A stretch of 10,338 nucleotides of DNA, from positions 1-10,338 of the forward strand of contig JANBPU010000458.1 in the NCBI GenBank assembly GCA_027575805.1. The letters are read 5' to 3'. The notes under the pieces were generated by a model. That model was not told where the DNA came from, did not search any database, and worked only from the letters and a program-made list of their open reading frames with translations. This document shows, piece after piece, positions 7,501 to 10,338 of this stretch. Source of the DNA: Mycoemilia scoparia. Its lineage: Eukaryota; Kickxellomycota; Kickxellomycetes; Kickxellales; Kickxellaceae. The translations under genes were made by a program, and so were the position numbers. Numbering within the stretch: position 1 is the stretch's first letter; each line of letters opens with the position of its first letter.

Positions 7501-7897
7501 GAATACTGTTCTTCCCACAGTTGGTTATTGCTTTATTTGGTTTGAGCCATGACATACTGATGATGATGTCTTCACATACTGGGACAACTAAGCAGGTTAC
7601 TTCGACTGGTATATGTAATTGGTCAAGGTAGATATTGAGTCTGGTGTAATGTGTACAGTTATAGAATTCTTGCCCATCTGCTGCTTGGATTTTGATATCT
7701 TTCTTTAATCTGTAAAGTGTACTGTTTGTTCGTTTAGCTATATCCGGTCTTACACAGCATGTTTGGGACCCGTTGTCGATTAATATAGTTACTTTGGAAT
7801 CATTGACCCTTGCTGGGAGGGTTAACTGGCTATCTGCAAGATTTTCAATAGTACTATATGCTGCATATATGGATATGTTGTATTTATTGTCAAACAT
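4508..7897 (-). CDS. pol: pol polyprotein: protease, reverse transcriptase, RNase H, dUTPase, truncated integrase
   Basis: This 1129-residue open frame is the replication polyprotein. The protease is at about 25-135 with LIDNGSQ at 39-45, that is Asp-Asn-Gly where Asp-Thr/Ser-Gly is usual. The reverse transcriptase (about 265-450) has Asp339 and a Y-L-D-D box at 400-403. The RNase H (about 540-662) has Asp548, Glu589, Asp616 and Asp659. An acidic, Pro/Ser-rich linker spans 664-806, and a trimeric-type dUTPase follows at about 807-942. The integrase zinc finger is H1028-x6-H1035 with C1065-x2-C1068, and the first core Asp is 1097 (IPIDFITQLP). After Asp1117 the last 12 residues (CDRPRWLRINQA) are read from the inserted LTR, so the integrase lacks its second Asp and Glu. 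The frame opens at 7957, in the -1 phase relative to gag. The ATG at 7897 comes 44 bases after the gag stop. Translation by -1 shifting or reinitiation are both possible. Confidence 0.92.
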   Translation of the reverse strand: MFDNKYNISIYAAYSTIENLADSQLTLPARVNDSKVTILIDNGSQTCCVRPDIAKRTNSTLYRLKKDIKIQAADGQEFYNCTHYTRLNIYLDQLHIPVEVTCLVVPVCEDIIISMSWLKPNKAITNCGKNSIQFKTSDDVSHTITGRPLKGKNQKKLQHRLVSINQINTEVDSEDTESWGIVFIKQVPEKDSIKISTMSQIDGNNQPWVKVAADELMTKYADYLATKPEGYPTERVIDHAIELEPGARPFAQTPYRLSPREEKELEVQIKELIEKGFIEESISPWGAPVLFVRKKDGSYRMCIDYRKLNSFTKKDKFMIPRIDEFLDMTCGATWFTKLDLQQAYHQVRINPSDKEKTAFRTKLGMFQWRVLPFGLCNAPATFQRIIQQALSKHCSYCCAYLDDIIIFSKSITEHKDHVDAVLSTLEKEKLYCKPSKCEFFRGQVEFLGHVVSENKIEMDPAKLDAVRNWPILTNVTDVRRFHGLCNFYQKFIKNFAQIAQPLTDLFKKDEFKWGQEQQDSFEALKQALCSKPVLQPFDPSLPKRVETDASAYCIGAVLHQESEDGWHPVSWMSRKLREPERKQAIYAKELLVIIDALKVWRPYLHSTDEPFTVLTDQKALKHLKVQASINDQMKRSLELFEEYNFKVEYRKGLNNVVADALSRPPQGPENREYELLLESKPEIRYSSQLLEPNTAYDLDKKETLVAKEARKNKSGPSSNPKPQTASPPKGPVKMEYRDVELIPEESSTCNPNRESDQVIQHADELADGMIDNKIDNSDTDLDKLISEEFSKSLKIEPVTTTPANDCLQVVLHHPDAKAPIRAHETDAGYDVFCTTAVTLEPDSTTTVPLHIAAIPPVGSFIKIEGRSSLAKQGITTLGGIVDRGYTGIISVILKNLNGERIVLDKGSKIAQFVLYQYKTPPVKLVEKLEETDRGNHGFSSTDNIIAKIKTIMNSTQSLNIMEDPKDSYKGDKNLERSFNWVTENDPKKKWHKRHVKQYRIDKLGRLFKNGRLCVGNKKLRQKILYEYHDAPTGGHQGIDRTFAVIRQQYYWAGLREDIKEYINSCDHCQRNKGNADKQGYLMGLEQPQQQWSDIPIDFITQLPLADGKYDAIMTVVDCDRPRWLRINQA
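5072..5479 (-). other. dUTPase domain within pol
   Basis: All five motifs of the homotrimeric dUTPase family appear in order. Motif 1 is RAHETDAGYDV (821-831), motif 2 is GRSSLAKQGI (865-874), motif 3 is GGIVDRGYTGI (878-888) with the Asp (882) and Tyr (885) used for catalysis and base recognition, motif 4 is GSKIAQFVL (906-914) and motif 5 is RGNHGFSST (933-941). Motif 5 has Ser where GFGST is usual, but the Arg and Phe are kept. The enzyme splits dUTP to dUMP and pyrophosphate, which would keep uracil out of element DNA. It is in frame between RNase H and integrase, the place dUTPase occupies in non-primate lentiviruses. Confidence 0.88.
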
Positions 7898-7941
7898 AGT
7901 ACTACTATTGGGACTGGTGTGACTTGCTCCATCACCAGTCT

Positions 7942-8847
7942 TTATTGAAAATCTGGATTACCCTCCCAGTTGGTCTCATCCTCAGTATGTTTACTTATGC
8001 TGTGTACTGCTTGAGGTTTCTGTGTGCCCTTAATAGTATGATAGACACGGCACTTCCTATAACGATGTTGTTTTGATCCACACACAACACAGATGCCTTT
8101 CCTCTTTCTATCCTGAAACTCGGGGTAGCTGCAGAATTCACTAAAGTCATTGTACTGGATATTTGGTCCTTGTTGCTTATAGATGCACTCCTTTGTATAT
8201 TGAGCATTCACCTCTATCACTTCTATGTCCATAGCTGAGTCATCAAATTTGCCTCCACTCGCTTTCTGTAGTTCTCGGCTAGTGATAATGTATGCTTTTG
8301 CTTGGTTTTGGACCTCGTCCAAAGTCTTCGCTGAGCCTATGCGGATTTTAACTGCAACATCTGGTGGGATTTGCAAAAGGTATTTGTTGATCGTATTCAC
8401 TTTGTTAAATTCATACCCCGCACGATGACATAAGTTCTTGAATTGGATATTATATTTGCCAATCTCAAGCCCACTATCTATAAACCTGAATCTGTCCAGT
8501 TGGTGTAAGGCCTCAAATGCATTCATAGCACTACCAAATGTTGATAATATAAATTCTTTGAACACAGGCCATCCCTTTTCTCCCTCCTTGCAGTCTGCAT
8601 AATCCTGCCATTGCTGGAAAACTGTATCTGTAACTAAATAAGGGATGTATCTGTCAAATCCCTCATCCTCTATTCCAGCACTCTTTAGTTTTCCTTCAGT
8701 GCTTCGGAACCAAGCATTTGTGTTGCCTTTGTATTGGGATCCTGAAAATAGGTTATCCTTGAATACCACTGCAATCGTCTGGATTCTTGTCAAGTTGTCA
8801 CTTGACATCACTGGTTGTTCTGGGGTTTTATTCTTTGTATTGCTCAT
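7942..8847 (-). CDS. gag: Gag capsid/nucleocapsid protein
   Basis: This 301-residue protein would form the particle shell and package element RNA. The start is the ATG at 8847 in a good context (A at -3). Eight more codons are open upstream but contain no ATG. Residues about 45-185 resemble the retrotransposon Gag (capsid) domain: WFRSTEGKL, then YLVTDTVFQQW, then LHQLDRF, then a late CHRAGY block. Near the C-terminus is one zinc knuckle, C-VV-C-GSKQ-H-RYRK-C, a CCHC of the form C-x2-C-x4-H-x4-C, flanked by basic residues (DRKRKG before it, KCRVYHTIKG around its end). The gene ends with TAA at 7942-7944, inside the part where the pol frame is already open. The frame has no breaks. Confidence 0.9.
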   Translation of the reverse strand: MSNTKNKTPEQPVMSSDNLTRIQTIAVVFKDNLFSGSQYKGNTNAWFRSTEGKLKSAGIEDEGFDRYIPYLVTDTVFQQWQDYADCKEGEKGWPVFKEFILSTFGSAMNAFEALHQLDRFRFIDSGLEIGKYNIQFKNLCHRAGYEFNKVNTINKYLLQIPPDVAVKIRIGSAKTLDEVQNQAKAYIITSRELQKASGGKFDDSAMDIEVIEVNAQYTKECIYKQQGPNIQYNDFSEFCSYPEFQDRKRKGICVVCGSKQHRYRKCRVYHTIKGTQKPQAVHSISKHTEDETNWEGNPDFQ

Positions 8848-8900
8848 TTTGTAGTTACGACAACAACACAATATATGTATATGTATTTAGAAGTTTCTGC

Positions 8901-8918
8901 CAGTTGGCATTGCTACCA
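8901..8918 (-). other. probable primer binding site
   Basis: On the minus strand TGGTAGCA, followed by ATGCC, begins 2 bases inside the proposed LTR end. The first eight bases are the complement of the 3' end of eukaryotic initiator tRNA-Met (UGCUACCA). Beyond that the match is not assured. The segment overlaps a small palindrome, TGCCA-GT-TGGCA at 8898-8909. Which tRNA is used is therefore open. Confidence 0.5.
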
Positions 8919-8920
8919 AT

Positions 8921-9057
8921 TGATATATGTTAAGTAGTTAAGAAAAATCATTATTGTTTTATTTTTATAAAACTATTTGGTTGTACTACTAATAAATATG
9001 TATAAACTAACTTATGGGTAAAATAAGTAAAGTAAGTAAAATAAATACTATTTCACA
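8921..9057 (-). repeat. probable short 5' LTR of the dUTPase element (137 bp)
   Basis: On the minus strand the segment starts TGTGAAATAG and ends ATATATCA, giving TG...CA ends. The end lies two bases before the primer binding site. The start coincides with the point where the Tnp2 transposase frame stops making sense. It contains a TATAAAAAT (8961-8969) and an overlapping AATAAA (8958-8963) on the minus strand. This also accounts for the AT-rich gap between gag and the transposase. The second LTR is outside the window, so the borders rest on these signals only. Confidence 0.5.
9019..9045. repeat. three 9-bp tandem repeats
   Basis: TAAAATAAG, TAAAGTAAG and TAAAATAAA follow each other without gaps, inside the proposed short LTR near its outer (U3) end. 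It may be slippage in AT-rich DNA or a small protein-binding array. Confidence 0.7.
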
Positions 9058-10277
9058 ATCATTCTTTCTAGAGGGCGGGCACTGTACAGACGAAGGGGAC
9101 CATACTTTCTTATCATAAATCCAATGTGCAGAAGGTAGTGCGTTGTGATCTTGAATACATTGATGTCCATCATTTTTGTATCAACAAGGTTCTGTAAATG
9201 ACATTGCCATTTCTCAAAGCAGTGATCAAGATCATCAATCTTGGGCTCTGATATTTCCCACTTGAGGGCTAGAGAACATCCTTTGACAAGAGAACAAATT
9301 GTATCTGCATCAATAGCATCGTCATCATTGTTGATCGGGAAAAGTTCCAGTACAAGACATGGCACAATATACATCAAGAAGTCAATCCAGTCCACAGCGC
9401 GAAAGTATCCTGATTGGTTTTGAATGTCTTTGCTGATGCCATAAAATGACGTTGGGATCATTGTTCTTGAATCTGTCATTGATCTGGCGATGCTATCAAT
9501 ATTTTGATTATATATACGCATCCTGGTTGCATTTCCATTCTTCCCTTGCAACATACTCCACAGGCTTCTTGCAATTCCATGGCCGATCAAATGCATTTCA
9601 TCCAATCCAAAAAACGATGGCCCAGAGAACAGTTGCAGATCAGAGAAAAGACAAGGCTTCTTGATATGATGAATGATATCGCCAGTAATGAAATCAGTAG
9701 TTGATCGTAAATCGCCAGTGTAGTTTGATCTTGGAAAGTATATGCCCCCACCATTACGGATGCTTCCCTTAATCTTGCATATACGACATCCATAGTAAGA
9801 TGTGTGTCCTGAATGATTGATCACTTTAGCGACAGCAGGGATATCACCAGTGACCATGGATAAGAAACACTTGATGTAAATTGGCTCGCGATTAGGATAA
9901 TGGTAAATTACTCCACGATCTTCCAGTTGCTTCAGTTCGTCATATACAGGCTTCAAGTAGCTGTCAAGATCAATGGGCTGACGCGGTCCAGGAATGATGC
10001 AGCACTGGATCATAAACTCACTTTTGTATCGCAGATGGGGTGGCAAGTCCATGAACGTCACATGCACCAGTGTCAATGACATTGATGAGCCCTTGAATGG
10101 ATTGAACCCATCCAAGTGCATCACCAATGTCAAATTGCCACTGTTGGCATATATGTTGTGTTTGCCGCGGAAAACATCACCATCAAAGAAACTGGTGTAT
10201 TTTTTTGGATTTGAATAGCTGCGGAATGATGATCGCAAAAGATATTGTTGTAGTTGTGGATTGTGAGTAAATTTAAG
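9048..10277 (-). pseudogene. Tnp2-family (CACTA/En-Spm type) transposase, 3' part lost, 5' part off the window
   Basis: The frame codes for the central part of a DNA-transposon transposase of the Tnp2 family, the DDE-type enzyme that cuts and pastes CACTA-like elements. Recognisable blocks, numbered from the codon at 10238, are VMHLDGFNPF (Asp43), DLPPHLRYK followed by IIPGPRQPIDLDSYLKP (64-96), GDIPAVAKV (Asp132), GHTSYYGCRIC (144-154, Cys151 and Cys154), and GLDEMHLIGHGIARSLW (211-227). The codon at 10238 is TTG, not ATG, and sensible coding (THNPQLQQYL) continues upstream to 10277, so the start is not in this open stretch. At the other end the family-like block YSARPLERMI is followed within three codons by a TAG. 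The change coincides with the TG end of the proposed short LTR at 9057, so the stop at 9048 is probably supplied by that insertion. Confidence 0.75.
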
Positions 10278-10337
10278 CTATAAACTATTGTTAGATTGTA
10301 TTTATTTCAAAAATAAAAGAATATAGAAAAAAGATAC
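10278..10337 (-). other. possible 60-nt intron of the Tnp2 transposase gene
   Basis: On the minus strand the segment begins GTATCT, is pyrimidine-rich early, has a CTAAC branch-like site (10290-10294 on the + strand) and ends TTTATAG directly before the open coding frame at 10277. The length is typical of short fungal introns. The upstream exon is outside the window, so the donor site is uncertain. Confidence 0.35.
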
Positions 10338-10338
10338 T

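Larger units (their letters stand above)
4547..9057 (-). mobile_element. Ty3/gypsy retrotransposon with a dUTPase in pol, truncated by the chromovirus
   Basis: From right to left on the minus strand are a short LTR, primer binding site, gag with zinc knuckle, then pol with protease, reverse transcriptase, RNase H, dUTPase and the integrase N-terminus. This is Ty3/gypsy order with an added enzyme. The integrase stops being recognisable after Asp1117 of pol, where the neighbouring chromovirus LTR begins. The rest of the integrase and the 3' LTR should lie on the far side of that insertion, outside the window. There is no chromodomain in the part seen. Confidence 0.85.

Noticed and set aside
8848..8871. 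Gag start at the TTG at 8871
   Set aside because: TTG is not a normal eukaryotic start. The ATG at 8847 has A at -3 and follows the primer binding site at a sensible distance.

Overview
The window is made almost entirely of transposable elements from a eukaryote. A filamentous fungus of an early-diverging lineage such as Mucoromycota is the best guess, from the combination of a chromodomain Ty3/gypsy element, a second Ty3/gypsy element and a Tnp2-type DNA transposase. That assignment is an inference, not a sequence match. I see no ordinary host gene, rRNA, tRNA or CRISPR array.

Layout. (1) From about 107 to 4546 on the + strand lies the 3' part of a chromovirus: a broken aspartic protease, reverse transcriptase and RNase H (203-1906), an in-frame TGA, an integrase with a chromodomain and a C-terminal extension of about 300 residues (1907-3991), a polypurine tract, and a 3' LTR (about 4020-4546). 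The LTR carries a 20-bp phased tandem array. (2) From 4547 to 9057 on the - strand lies a second Ty3/gypsy element. It has a probable short 5' LTR (8921-9057), a primer binding site, gag (7942-8847) and a long open pol (4508-7897). Its pol carries a dUTPase domain between RNase H and integrase. (3) From 9058 to the right edge on the - strand lies a Tnp2-family (CACTA/En-Spm type) transposase cut at its 3' end. A probable 60-nt intron lies at the window edge.

The junctions suggest three nested insertions. The Tnp2 reading frame is lost exactly where the short LTR starts (9057/9058). The integrase of the second element is lost exactly after an Asp codon where the chromovirus LTR ends in CA (4546/4547). 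The order of insertion would be Tnp2 transposon first, dUTPase-bearing Ty3/gypsy element second, chromovirus last. The missing parts of all three should lie outside the window.

The most unusual points are the dUTPase inside pol, the unexplained C-terminal extension after the chromodomain, and the paradox that the youngest insertion carries stop codons while the older element around it has an intact 1129-codon frame.
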